A stretch of DNA of 64,000 bases. Source: Roseovarius mucosus DSM 17069. GTDB taxonomy: Bacteria > Pseudomonadota > Alphaproteobacteria > Rhodobacterales > Rhodobacteraceae. The notes under the pieces are model-generated. The model saw nothing but the letters and a program-made list of their open reading frames with translations, was not told the origin of the DNA and searched no databases. The stretch lies in the NCBI RefSeq assembly GCF_000768555.3, contig NZ_KN293975.1, positions 682,001 through 746,000 on the forward strand. The letters run 5' to 3'. A program made the position numbers and the translations under genes. Of this stretch, positions 8,443 to 16,610 are shown piece after piece. Positions within the stretch are counted from its first letter, which is position 1, and each line of letters starts with the position of its first letter.

Positions 8443-9651
8443 TCAGGTGCCGTAAGCGCGTTTGCGGCCCATCACATCCTCTGCTGCCATAACCAGCGCA
8501 TCGGCGATCAGATCGAGATCGGTACGGGTCAGGTGCGCGGGCAGGCGGGTATCGCAGGCGCGCATCAACATGGCGCGGGTTTTCGGCAGCACCGGGGCCG
8601 CACCCGGCAAAAACTGCCAGTTCCAAAACGCGCGGGCATTGTCGGTGCTCAGGCCGAACACCTGCACCTTGACGCCGCGCGCCGCCGCGGCCTGGGCGAA
8701 GGCGCGTGTTTCTTCTTCGGTCATTCCCACCAGATTGAACTGGATCGAATCCGGCGCGCGTTCTTCGGAAAGCAGTTTCTCGGGCACCTGCATCCAAGGC
8801 GAGGTGTTGAGCCGCGTTGCGACATAATCGTGATTGGCCCGCCCGTCGCGCACGCGCCGCGCCACCTCTGCCAATTGCGGACGGATAATGGCCGCCGACA
8901 GATTGTTGAGCCGCAGATTATAGAGCGGAAGCTGGTTCTGAGCGCGCGCGAACGCTGCTTCAAGCTCTTCATCGGGTGCGCTCAGGTGTTTGGCCCAGTT
9001 GTGTTCATAGGCGCCGGACATGATGACCGCGCGGGCGATGAGATCGGCGTCATCACTGACCATGATCCCGCCTTCACCGGCATTGACCAGCTTGTAGGAT
9101 TGAAAGCTGAAACAGCCGATCTTGCCGATGGTGCCGATGTTGCGCCCGCCCCAGGTCGTGCCGAGCGAATGCGCCGCATCCTCGATCACCGGGATGCCGC
9201 GTGCGTCGCAGAGGTCCATGATGGCATCCATATCAGATGTGTGGCCGCGCATATGGCTGATGATCACGGCCTGCACCGTATCCAGTCGAGATGTGAAATC
9301 CGCGATGTCTATCCGGTAATTTTCGCCCACCTCGCACAGCACGGGCAGACAATCGGCATGCAGCACCGAAGAGGGCACGGCGGCAAAGGTGAAGCCGGGG
9401 ATCAACACCCGCGCATCGCGCGGCAGGCCCAGTGCCTTGAGCGACAGGAACAAGGCCGCAGAACAGGATGACACAGCCAGCGCATATTTCGTGCCCAGCA
9501 ATGCGGCAAACTCCCGTTCCAACAGCGTCACCGGGGCGTTCTCCGGGGCCGTGTAGCGGAAGAGATCGCCCGATTGCAGCATCCGGTCGATCTCCGCACG
9601 GGCGGCCTCGGGGATGGGTTCCGCGTCATAGACATTGGGAGCAAGGACCAT
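8443..9651 (-). CDS. DegT/DnrJ/EryC1/StrS-family aminotransferase
   Basis: 402-residue PLP-dependent enzyme of the sugar aminotransferase family. The internal-aldimine lysine is K187 in FSFQSYKLVNAGEGG; the PLP phosphate and ring contacts include the SSCSAAL loop (about 61-67) and D158-H161 (EDAAHS). Such enzymes usually aminate keto-sugars for surface polysaccharides or antibiotics, sometimes other small ketones. No sugar-nucleotide genes lie beside it, so the substrate cannot be inferred. The gene stands alone between the YceI terminator and a divergent gap. Confidence 0.88.
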   Translation of the reverse strand: MVLAPNVYDAEPIPEAARAEIDRMLQSGDLFRYTAPENAPVTLLEREFAALLGTKYALAVSSCSAALFLSLKALGLPRDARVLIPGFTFAAVPSSVLHADCLPVLCEVGENYRIDIADFTSRLDTVQAVIISHMRGHTSDMDAIMDLCDARGIPVIEDAAHSLGTTWGGRNIGTIGKIGCFSFQSYKLVNAGEGGIMVSDDADLIARAVIMSGAYEHNWAKHLSAPDEELEAAFARAQNQLPLYNLRLNNLSAAIIRPQLAEVARRVRDGRANHDYVATRLNTSPWMQVPEKLLSEERAPDSIQFNLVGMTEEETRAFAQAAAARGVKVQVFGLSTDNARAFWNWQFLPGAAPVLPKTRAMLMRACDTRLPAHLTRTDLDLIADALVMAAEDVMGRKRAYGT

Positions 9652-9777
9652 GTTTTCGGATTTCCTGAAGTTAGATTTCGGTTTTCCGGAACATATAGGA
9701 GTGAATTGTGACAGTTTGTCAAAGGAAACCCAGCTGATACCGGGGCAAAGGGCAGAATTACGCTGAAATGGGCGGGG

Positions 9778-11082
9778 TCAAAGACCGAGACGGTCGCGCA
9801 GCGAGAACCAAGTCATCGCCAGCACCAGAAGCGGGCTGCGCAGCGCGACGCCCCCCGGAAAGGCTGGCGCAGGCACCCGCGCCATGCAGTCAAAGCCCGA
9901 TGCCTCGCCGCGCAGGGCCTCGGCCATCAGGCGGCCTGCATGTGTGGCGGTGCCCACACCATGCCCGGAATAGCCCGAGGCAGACAGGATATTGGGGGCA
10001 AGGCGCGCCAGATAGGGCATCCGCCGCAGAGTGATCGCCAGCGTGCCGCCCCATGCATATTCAAGCGCAACATCCTGTAAATGCGGAAAAATCTCGAGCA
10101 TCGGTTTGCGGACGGTGGCGCGAATATCCTTGGGGAAGCGATAGCCATAGCTTTCGCCGCCGCCAAAGAGCAGGCGCTTGTCATGGCTGAGGCGAAAGTA
10201 ATTGACCACGAATTTCGTATCGGCCACCGCGACATCCCGCGTCAGAACGCGGGCGGCGTCATCGCCCAGTGGCTCTGTCGCCACGATGAAATTGTTGATC
10301 GGCATCACCCGCGCGGCGACTTTGCGATCAAGGCCGCCGAGATAGCCGTTGCAGGCCAGAATGAGATGATCCGCCTCGACCGCGCCTGCATCCGTGGCCA
10401 CGCGCAGCTTGGGGCCGCGCGTGATCTGATGCACCGCTGATCCTTCGTGGATACGCACCCCTGCCGCCGCTGCCGCGCGCGCAAGGCCAAGCGCATAGGC
10501 CAGAGGATGCAGATGCGCGGCCCCCATATCCAGCGTGCCGCCGTGATAGGCGGGTGAGGGGCAGAGCGTTGCAAAGCCTTCAGCATCCAGCTTTTCGATC
10601 TGATCATAGTCATAGCGATTGGCCAGATGATCGGCATAGGCATGCTCTTCCGCCATTTCGCGCGCCGTAAAACAGGCATGCGCCACACCCGGTTTCAGGT
10701 AACAGTCGATGCCATGGCGCGCCACCAGCGACTTGACCAGATCCTTGGCTTCTTCCGCCAGCCGCCACAGATGCGCGGCATCATCCGCGCCCACCAGCCG
10801 CTCGAGCGCGGTCTGCTCCATGCGCTGCCCGCTGCCCAATTGCCCGCCATTGCGCCCCGACGCGCCAAAGCCCACGCGCTGCGCCTCGAGCAGCACCACA
10901 TCAAACCCCGCCTCCGCCAGATGCAGTGCCGCCGAGAGGCCGGTATATCCCGCGCCCACCACACAGACATCGGCCCTCGTTTGCCCGCGCAGGGGCGCGA
11001 ATTCCGGCAGGGTCGAGGCCGTGGCCGCATACCAGCTTGGCGGATAGAGGCCGCGCCGGTCGTTGGAATAGAGCAGGTTCAT
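9778..11082 (-). CDS. FAD-dependent amine oxidoreductase, gamma-glutamylputrescine oxidase-like
   Basis: 434-residue DAO-family flavoprotein. The N-terminal Rossmann motif VVGAGYTGLSAALHLAEAG (about residues 40-58) binds FAD, and GFGASGRNGGQLGSGQ follows, typical of the OrdL/PuuB group. By family and by its glutamine-synthetase-like neighbours it probably oxidises a gamma-glutamylated polyamine to an aldehyde. I chose the ATG at 11082, which has AAGAAGAAG just upstream, over a TTG six codons earlier. It lies about 50 bp downstream of the first ligase gene, on the same strand, and is likely co-transcribed with it. Confidence 0.87.
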   Translation of the reverse strand: MNLLYSNDRRGLYPPSWYAATASTLPEFAPLRGQTRADVCVVGAGYTGLSAALHLAEAGFDVVLLEAQRVGFGASGRNGGQLGSGQRMEQTALERLVGADDAAHLWRLAEEAKDLVKSLVARHGIDCYLKPGVAHACFTAREMAEEHAYADHLANRYDYDQIEKLDAEGFATLCPSPAYHGGTLDMGAAHLHPLAYALGLARAAAAAGVRIHEGSAVHQITRGPKLRVATDAGAVEADHLILACNGYLGGLDRKVAARVMPINNFIVATEPLGDDAARVLTRDVAVADTKFVVNYFRLSHDKRLLFGGGESYGYRFPKDIRATVRKPMLEIFPHLQDVALEYAWGGTLAITLRRMPYLARLAPNILSASGYSGHGVGTATHAGRLMAEALRGEASGFDCMARVPAPAFPGGVALRSPLLVLAMTWFSLRDRLGL

Positions 11083-11130
11083 GGCTTCTTCTTGGTGCAA
11101 ATACTCAATCGTACGCCGGTGCCGCGCGGC

Positions 11131-12498
11131 TCAGACGTTGAGGAGGAGATGCTCACGCTCCCATGGGCTGATGACCTGGAGGAATTCCTCGTATTCGGTG
11201 CGTTTCACGATGGCGTAGACACGGGCGAATTCCGGCCCGAGAATCTCGTGCAGCGCCTTGGCTTCCTCGAACATATCGAGCGCGTCACCCATAACGTTGG
11301 GGATATCCGGCTCGCCGGAGTAGGCATCGCCCTTGAATTGCTTGTCGGGCCAATCTTCGTTGAGAATTCCCAAGAGGCCGCAGGCAAGGCTGGCCGCGAT
11401 GCCGAGATAGGGGTTGCAATCCATGCCGGCCATGCGGTTTTCCACGCGCCGCGCCTCGGGGCCCGAGAGGGGAACCCGAATGCCGGTGGTTCGGTTGTCA
11501 CGGCCCCAGGCCAGGTTGATCGGAGCGGCGTGATCCTTGACGTAGCGGCGGTAGGAATTGACGTAGGGGGCCAGGACCGCGATGGCCGACGGCAGGTGTT
11601 TCTGCAAGCCGCCGATGAAGTGGAAAAAAGCGTCAGTTTCGCCGCCCTGCGGCCCGGCGAAGATATTGCGGCCCGTTTCCATGTCGAGGATAGAGTGGTG
11701 GATATGCATGGCGCTGCCCGGCTCGTCGGCGATGGGCTTGGCCATGAAGGTGGCGAAGCAGTCATGGCGCAGGGCGGCTTCGCGGATCAACCGTTTGAAA
11801 TAAAACACTTCATCCGCCAGCTTGATCGGATCGCCATGGCGCAGGTTGATTTCCAGCTGCCCGGCGCCGCCCTCCTGCGTGATGCCGTCGATCTCGAAAC
11901 CTTGGGCCTCGGCAAAATCGTAGATGTCGTCAATCACGGGGCCGAATTCGTCGACTGCGGTCATCGAATAAGCCTGACGCGCGGCGGCGGGGCGGCCAGA
12001 GCGGCCCATCATCGGCTTGATCTCATGCGCCGGGTCGAGGTTTCGCGCCACGAGGAAGAATTCCATTTCGGGCGCGACCACGGGCTTCATGCCATGGGCG
12101 TGATACATGTCGACCACCCGGCGCAGAACGTTGCGCGGAGAAAAGGGAATAGGCGCGCCTTCGCGGTCAAATGCGTCATGGATCACCTGAAGCGTCCAGT
12201 CCGCAGTCCAGGGCGCGGCGGTGGCGGTCGACATGTCCGGGCGCAGGATCATGTCGCGCTCGATAAAGCCGCCTTCGCCGGCTGCTTCGCCCCAATCACC
12301 TGTGATGGTTTGGAAAAAGATGGAATCGGGCAGGTGAAAGTATTTCTGGCGTGCGAATTTCGTCGCTGGCACCGCCTTGCCGCGCGCGATACCGGGCAGA
12401 TCTGAGATGATACACTCGACCTCGTCGAGACGCCTATTCTCGAGATAGGCCTGCGCGGAGGCGGGCAGGGAATTGGTCAGGTCATTCAGATCGGCCAT
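11131..12498 (-). CDS. Glutamine-synthetase-family ligase (gamma-glutamylpolyamine synthetase-like)
   Basis: 455 residues with the beta-grasp N-terminal and catalytic C-terminal GS domains. Catalytic-site motifs such as EMEFFLV, GGAGQLEINL, MHIHHS and NRTTGIRVP are intact. It belongs to the GS-like group that glutamylates amines such as putrescine rather than ammonia, consistent with the oxidoreductase downstream and the amidotransferase upstream. The ATG at 12498 with GAGGT seven bases before it is preferred to a GTG three codons earlier. Its start overlaps the end of the amidotransferase gene by 17 bp, suggesting translational coupling. Confidence 0.87.
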   Translation of the reverse strand: MADLNDLTNSLPASAQAYLENRRLDEVECIISDLPGIARGKAVPATKFARQKYFHLPDSIFFQTITGDWGEAAGEGGFIERDMILRPDMSTATAAPWTADWTLQVIHDAFDREGAPIPFSPRNVLRRVVDMYHAHGMKPVVAPEMEFFLVARNLDPAHEIKPMMGRSGRPAAARQAYSMTAVDEFGPVIDDIYDFAEAQGFEIDGITQEGGAGQLEINLRHGDPIKLADEVFYFKRLIREAALRHDCFATFMAKPIADEPGSAMHIHHSILDMETGRNIFAGPQGGETDAFFHFIGGLQKHLPSAIAVLAPYVNSYRRYVKDHAAPINLAWGRDNRTTGIRVPLSGPEARRVENRMAGMDCNPYLGIAASLACGLLGILNEDWPDKQFKGDAYSGEPDIPNVMGDALDMFEEAKALHEILGPEFARVYAIVKRTEYEEFLQVISPWEREHLLLNV

Positions 12499-13177
12499 GG
12501 CTGGCACCTCGTTTGAAAAACTCCGCCATACGGGCGGCTATCGTGGCATTTGCGGTCGGTTGGTCAAGTTTGGCCTTGGCCTCGGCAATCAGGTCGGGCG
12601 GCACCACGCCGGGGGCGCGGTGGTGGATGAGGCGGTCGATCATTGTGGCGGTGAATTCTGGGTGCGGCTGGATCGTGTATATCCGGTCGCCGTAGAGCAG
12701 GGCAGCGTTTTCGCAAAACGCGTTGCTTCCAACGACTTGTGCCCCTTTCGGCAGTTCTGTCACCTGATCCTGATGCCAGGCGTTGAGAGGCAGGCGTTGC
12801 CCCTCGATATCATAGTCGGTGACACCCACCTGCCAGCCGCCGCCGAATTTCTCGACCTTGCCGCCCATGGCCTGCGCGATGATCTGATGACCAAAGCAGA
12901 CCCCCACCAGCGGTCGCCCCGAGGCGTGGATATCCCGGATCAACTGCTCCAGCGGGGGAATCCAGGGATGGTCTTCGTAGGCCCCGTGTTTCGAGCCGGT
13001 GATGAGCCAGCCGTCGGCAGCGTCCGGTCCGGTAGGGAAGTCTTCATCAACCACGTTGTAATGATCGAATTCAAAGCCATGCCCGTCGAGCAACTGGGCG
13101 AACATCACCTCGTAGTCGCCCAACTCGTCTTGCACGATGTCGGGGGCGTGGCCGGTTTTCAGGATGCCGATTTTCAT
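12482..13177 (-). CDS. Class I glutamine amidotransferase
   Basis: 231-residue single-domain GATase of the GMP-synthase-like type. The nucleophile is C94 in GVCFGHQ, and the His-Glu pair lies in IQPHPEF (about residues 167-173). The Trp/Asp-rich N-terminus resembles stand-alone amidotransferases found in polyamine clusters. It is not the peptidase C26 (PuuD) type, so hydrolysis of gamma-glutamyl-GABA is plausible from context but not shown. The palindrome TTTGATCAAA lies 13 bp before its start codon, indicating an operator. Confidence 0.85.
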   Translation of the reverse strand: MKIGILKTGHAPDIVQDELGDYEVMFAQLLDGHGFEFDHYNVVDEDFPTGPDAADGWLITGSKHGAYEDHPWIPPLEQLIRDIHASGRPLVGVCFGHQIIAQAMGGKVEKFGGGWQVGVTDYDIEGQRLPLNAWHQDQVTELPKGAQVVGSNAFCENAALLYGDRIYTIQPHPEFTATMIDRLIHHRAPGVVPPDLIAEAKAKLDQPTANATIAARMAEFFKRGASHGRSE

Positions 13178-13190
13178 GGCGGTCTCTTGA

Positions 13191-13200
13191 TTTGATCAAA
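13191..13200. promoter_or_regulatory. Operator-like palindrome TTTGATCAAA, copy 1
   Basis: Perfect 10-bp palindrome, extending to ATTTGATCAAAT (13190-13201) and imperfectly to 18 bp. It lies just upstream of the amidotransferase start. The same core recurs at 14608-14617 before the next gene of the cluster. No other full copy was found in the window. Confidence 0.6.
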
Positions 13201-13224
13201 TTAACGCGGGGTTGCTGGTTCAGG

Positions 13225-14541
13225 CTACACCGTTTCGAGATAGGTCTTCCAGTGGTCTTCTTTGGGAATGGGGGACATATAGGCCAATTCCTGACGTTTG
13301 GTCATCACGAGGTTGCGGATGAGGTCGGGGTGAAAGATGCGCGCAATCATCGGATTCTCGGCGAACCAGTCGATCGCTGTGGCCCAATCCGCCGCCAGTT
13401 GTGGCATCTCGACCTCGTAGGCATTGCCGCTGATGGGCGGCGGCGGGGTCAGCCCGTCTTCGATCCCGGTGATTGCCGCGCCGAGAATGGCGGCAAAACT
13501 GAGGTAAGGGTTGATGTCGCCGCCTGCGACGCGGTGCTCGATCCGGCGCGCGGCAGGGGGGCCGCCGGGGATGCGCACAGCGGTGGTGCGGTTTTCATAG
13601 CCCCAGCCTGCACCGGTTGGCGCATGGGCGCCGGGCACCAGCCTTGCATAACTGTTGGCATGCGGCGCAAAAATCAGCGTTGAGGGCGGCATTGCTGCAA
13701 GACAGCCCGCCACGGCGGCGCGCAGGATGTCCGTGCCTTCTGCAGTTCCATCGTTGAAAACATTGTTCCCGGCCTTGTCCATCACCGAGAAATGCATGTG
13801 CATACCGTTGCCGGTGTCATCCTCGAAAGGCTTGGCCATGAAGGTGGCGACATAGCCGTGCTGACGGGCCAAGCCCTTGATGAGTGTCTTAAAAAGCCAA
13901 GTATCATCGGCGGCGCGTAAGGCGTTCTGGTGATGCAGGGTCAGTTCGAACTGACCGATGCCCGCCTCGCTGACGGCGGTCTCGACCGGCAGACCCATTT
14001 CCAACCCGGCGTCGTACAAGGCGCTGAGAAACCCGTCGAATGCATCCATCTGGCCGAGCGAAAGAATGCCTGGCGATTTCATCCGTCGGCCATTGCGGGG
14101 GTCTCTTATGTTCTTGAGAGTATTGCCTTTTCCGTCAACCAACGTGAATTCCAACTCGGTCGCGGCCTCTACGTGCCAACCGCGTGCGGCGTAGCGGTCG
14201 AGGACGGACACGAGGGCATGGCGCGGATCACCGGCAAAGGGGGTGCCGTCTTCGTGGTGCATGACCATGGGCACAAGGCCTTGGGGCACGTCGAGCCAAG
14301 GCAGGGGCACGGGGCCACGGTCGGTGGGCAGGAGCACGCCATCGATATCGCCGGTGTCGAACACCAGCGGCGAGTTTTCGATGTCTGCACCGAAGATATC
14401 CAGATTTAGAGAGGAAAGCGGCATCCGCACGCTACCGGTTGATAGTTTGTCCGCATGTGCGGCGGGAAGACGTTTGCCCCGCATCCGGCCATTGAGGTCA
14501 CAGGCAGCCACGCGGAAGGTCTGGAACTGTGTAAGATCCAT
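13225..14541 (-). CDS. Second glutamine-synthetase-family ligase
   Basis: 438 residues, a paralogue of the ligase at 11131-12498 but clearly diverged. GS motifs include ATELEFTLVD, EAGIGQFELTLHH, MHMHFSVMD and ENRTTAVRIPGG. It lacks the long N-terminus of true GlnA. The likely role is ligation of glutamate to an amine in polyamine or related nitrogen-compound catabolism, upstream of the amidotransferase in the same direction. Start chosen at the ATG 14541 (MDLTQFQTF), since upstream sequence includes a dispersed repeat and low-complexity frame. A TTTGATCAAA operator lies about 67 bp upstream. Confidence 0.85.
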   Translation of the reverse strand: MDLTQFQTFRVAACDLNGRMRGKRLPAAHADKLSTGSVRMPLSSLNLDIFGADIENSPLVFDTGDIDGVLLPTDRGPVPLPWLDVPQGLVPMVMHHEDGTPFAGDPRHALVSVLDRYAARGWHVEAATELEFTLVDGKGNTLKNIRDPRNGRRMKSPGILSLGQMDAFDGFLSALYDAGLEMGLPVETAVSEAGIGQFELTLHHQNALRAADDTWLFKTLIKGLARQHGYVATFMAKPFEDDTGNGMHMHFSVMDKAGNNVFNDGTAEGTDILRAAVAGCLAAMPPSTLIFAPHANSYARLVPGAHAPTGAGWGYENRTTAVRIPGGPPAARRIEHRVAGGDINPYLSFAAILGAAITGIEDGLTPPPPISGNAYEVEMPQLAADWATAIDWFAENPMIARIFHPDLIRNLVMTKRQELAYMSPIPKEDHWKTYLETV

Positions 14542-14607
14542 TGGAAGTAAGTCCTGATGATGATTTTGTGACAGCCTAGCCCGGCAGTGGGGGGCTTGCC
14601 AAGATAA

Positions 14608-14617
14608 TTTGATCAAA
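14608..14617. promoter_or_regulatory. Operator-like palindrome TTTGATCAAA, copy 2
   Basis: Same 10-bp core as at 13191-13200, embedded in an AT-rich stretch upstream of the second glutamine-synthetase-like gene, at a position expected for a promoter. Confidence 0.6.
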
Positions 14618-14691
14618 AAATTTTGAAGGTGACGAATGGTAAGGTTTGTAAGCTTTGTCAGGTGATTTTGTAAGGTCGTCGGAAGGCGGCA

Positions 14692-14716
14692 GATCCTCGG
14701 GTCAGGTCCGAGGATC
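14692..14716. repeat. Small palindromic repeat downstream of the M48 protease gene
   Basis: Perfect 9-bp stem GATCCTCGG (14692-14700) with CCGAGGATC (14708-14716), loop GTCAGGT. It resembles the short GC-rich palindromes scattered between genes in many alphaproteobacteria and lies 9 bp after the protease stop codon. No T-run follows, so it is not a classical terminator. Confidence 0.55.
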
Positions 14717-14724
14717 ACTGACAA

Positions 14725-15414
14725 TCAAGGAAGGCTCTTCCAGCGACTCTCAAGTTTTTCGATCGCGGCGATGCGTTCAGCGGTCTTGGGGTGGCTGAGC
14801 AGCCAAGCAGGCATGGCGCCGCCCGCGCTGCTTGTTAACGCTTCGAGTTTTTCGAACAGCGATTTTTGCGGGGCCGTGCCGATGCCCGCCTTGGTCAGGA
14901 GCGCGGCGGCATAGGCGTCGGCCTCATACTCGTCGCCGCGCGAGAGGCGGGCAGCGAGCAGGGTGGTCAGACCATTGGCGATCCAGACGCCGAGACCGGG
15001 ACTGAAGCGCGACAAGATCATGGCGAGGGCCGTGCGCAGGGCGTTCTGCCCGGAAAAGTCGATCATCCGGCGGCGGGAATGACCCAAGGCGACATGGCCC
15101 AACTCATGCGCGATCACAGAGGCCATTTCTTCGGCGGAAACCTCGCCGGTCTGGAATTTACGATAAAAGCCACGGGTGATGAAGATGCGCCCATCTGGGG
15201 CGGCCAAGCCGTTCACCGGGTCAATCTCATAGATATGCACGCGAACGCGGGGCAGGTCGAGCGCACGCGCGAGCTGGTCTGTCATCGCCTTGAGCTTGGG
15301 GTCGGCCAATTCGGTTGATTGAGCATCCAATTCCCGCGAGGTGCGCCAGACCGAGAAACGATACATGGCGAGCGCGTAGAGAATGGCGAGCAGGATCGGG
15401 GTGAATTTCAACAT
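14725..15414 (-). CDS. M48-family membrane zinc metalloprotease
   Basis: 229 residues. One N-terminal membrane segment (about 4-20) anchors a peptidase domain with the zinc motif HELGH (H103, E104, H107) and the third ligand glutamate in GDEYEADAYA. It is shorter than HtpX (about 290) and has a single clear membrane helix, matching the small M48 group. A role in membrane-protein quality control is likely by family. It appears to be transcribed alone. Confidence 0.88.
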   Translation of the reverse strand: MLKFTPILLAILYALAMYRFSVWRTSRELDAQSTELADPKLKAMTDQLARALDLPRVRVHIYEIDPVNGLAAPDGRIFITRGFYRKFQTGEVSAEEMASVIAHELGHVALGHSRRRMIDFSGQNALRTALAMILSRFSPGLGVWIANGLTTLLAARLSRGDEYEADAYAAALLTKAGIGTAPQKSLFEKLEALTSSAGGAMPAWLLSHPKTAERIAAIEKLESRWKSLP

Positions 15415-15548
15415 GAGAGGAATATGGGGTGGGGTGGGGTGGCTGGCAAGCAGGGTTTGAGGGGATGGGGGTTCGCTGAGGTTTGCATCAAGCGATGAGT
15501 AGCGCGGATCGTTGGGCCGGGGACTAGCGATGCAAGGTCTGTGGCTGC

Positions 15549-15666
15549 CACTTTATGCCAGCAAAGTTCGTATAACCTCTCCGTGAGGCGCTCCCTCTCA
15601 CAATCGCTAGGCCGCGGGACTGCCCAGCGATCCGCGCGGCGGCGCGTCCCGCGCCTTGTTCCGCGC
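15549..15666 (+). repeat. Dispersed structured intergenic element, copy A
   Basis: This about 118-bp unit shares two blocks with copy B at 40675-40792. CACTTTATGCC stands at the left end (15549-15559). The GC-rich core GCGCGGCGGCGCGT-N-CCGCGCCTTG stands at the right end (15634-15666). The blocks are 85 bp apart here and 84 in copy B. Between them, sequences differ but both copies fold into hairpins; here CCTC-TCCGT-GAGG and ATCGCT/AGCGAT (15603-15608 with 15625-15630). It occupies most of the 357-bp gap between the protease and SMR genes, which holds no gene. Confidence 0.6.
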
Positions 15667-15771
15667 GGGGTTTCCGTGCAAGGCGCAGATGAAAGCCACC
15701 CTTTCCCGGTGGACGTCGCTTGCCCCCTCGCATAAGTCTGGGGCCAATTGCCCGAGACCGGAGTGTGCGTC

Positions 15772-16110
15772 ATGATCCCACAGGTTTACCTGATCCTGTT
15801 TCTTGCCATTCTTGCCGAAACCGCAGGCACTACGGCGTTGCAGGCAAGCCAGCAATTCACCCGCTTGTGGCCGTCGGTTTTGGTGGTGGTGGCCTATGGC
15901 ATCAGTTTTTTTCTGCTGGCGCAAACGCTAAAGGTGATGCCGGTCGGGGTTGTCTATGCGATCTGGTCGGGGCTGGGGATCGTGTTCATCGCCTGTATCG
16001 GCTATGTGATCTTTGGCCAGAAACTCGATCTTCCCGCCATCATCGGCACGGGTATGATCCTTGCGGGGATCGTTGTCATTCAGCTATTCTCGCGCACAGC
16101 ACCGCATTGA
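15772..16110 (+). CDS. Small multidrug resistance (SMR) family efflux protein
   Basis: 112 residues with four hydrophobic helices, the usual SMR size. The essential membrane-embedded glutamate is E16 in AILAETAGT, equivalent to E14 of EmrE, and the YAIWSGLGIV motif of helix 3 is present. It works as a dimer exchanging protons for cationic drugs or, in some subfamilies, guanidinium. The ATG at 15772 with GGAG eight bases upstream is chosen. It stands before the Fur gene but with an 80-bp gap. Confidence 0.93.
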   Translation: MIPQVYLILFLAILAETAGTTALQASQQFTRLWPSVLVVVAYGISFFLLAQTLKVMPVGVVYAIWSGLGIVFIACIGYVIFGQKLDLPAIIGTGMILAGIVVIQLFSRTAPH

Positions 16111-16193
16111 CCGCGCAGGCAGGGCGGCAAAGGGGCTGGTCAGCACCGCCCCGTGCCGTTATGGCACCGCCGCAAGACAAGACGAGGCCGCCC

Positions 16194-16610
16194 ATGACAG
16201 AGACCATCACCGAGCGTTGCGAGGCCAAGGGGCTGCGCATGACGGAGCAGCGCCGCACGATTGCGTCGGTTCTGGAGGGGTCGGACGATCACCCCGATGT
16301 CGAAGAGCTATACGCCCGCGCTTCGGGGCGTGATCCGCGGATTTCGATCGCGACGGTCTATCGCACCGTCAAGCTGTTTGAAGAGGCGGGCATTCTCGAC
16401 AAGCTGGAATTCGGCGACGGGCGTGCGCGCTATGAAGATGCCGAGCGCGACCACCACGATCACCTGATCGACATGAATTCGGGCGAGGTGATCGAATTCG
16501 TCGATCCCGAGATCGAGGCGTTGCAAGACAAGATCGCGGAAAAGTTGGGGTATCGCCTGATCGGGCATCGGCTCGAACTCTACGGCGTGCCGGTCAAATC
16601 CGGTGACTGA
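16194..16610 (+). CDS. Fur-family metal-responsive regulator (Fur/Mur)
   Basis: 138 residues: N-terminal winged helix (about 1-80, TEQRRTIASVLEG...SIATVYRTVKLFEEAGIL) and C-terminal dimerisation and metal domain with HHDHLID and the late H in IGHRLELYG. The CxxC structural zinc pairs of E. coli Fur are absent. In alphaproteobacteria such Fur proteins often act as manganese regulators (Mur). Its stop overlaps the start of a CDF exporter gene, supporting a metal-homeostasis role. Iron and manganese specificity cannot be separated from sequence. Confidence 0.9.
   Translation: MTETITERCEAKGLRMTEQRRTIASVLEGSDDHPDVEELYARASGRDPRISIATVYRTVKLFEEAGILDKLEFGDGRARYEDAERDHHDHLIDMNSGEVIEFVDPEIEALQDKIAEKLGYRLIGHRLELYGVPVKSGD

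Noticed and set aside
12482..13177. Assignment of the amidotransferase as PuuD (gamma-glutamyl-GABA hydrolase)
   Set aside because: The nucleophile context GVCFGHQ is the class I GMP-synthase-like type, not peptidase C26, so the symbol was not given.
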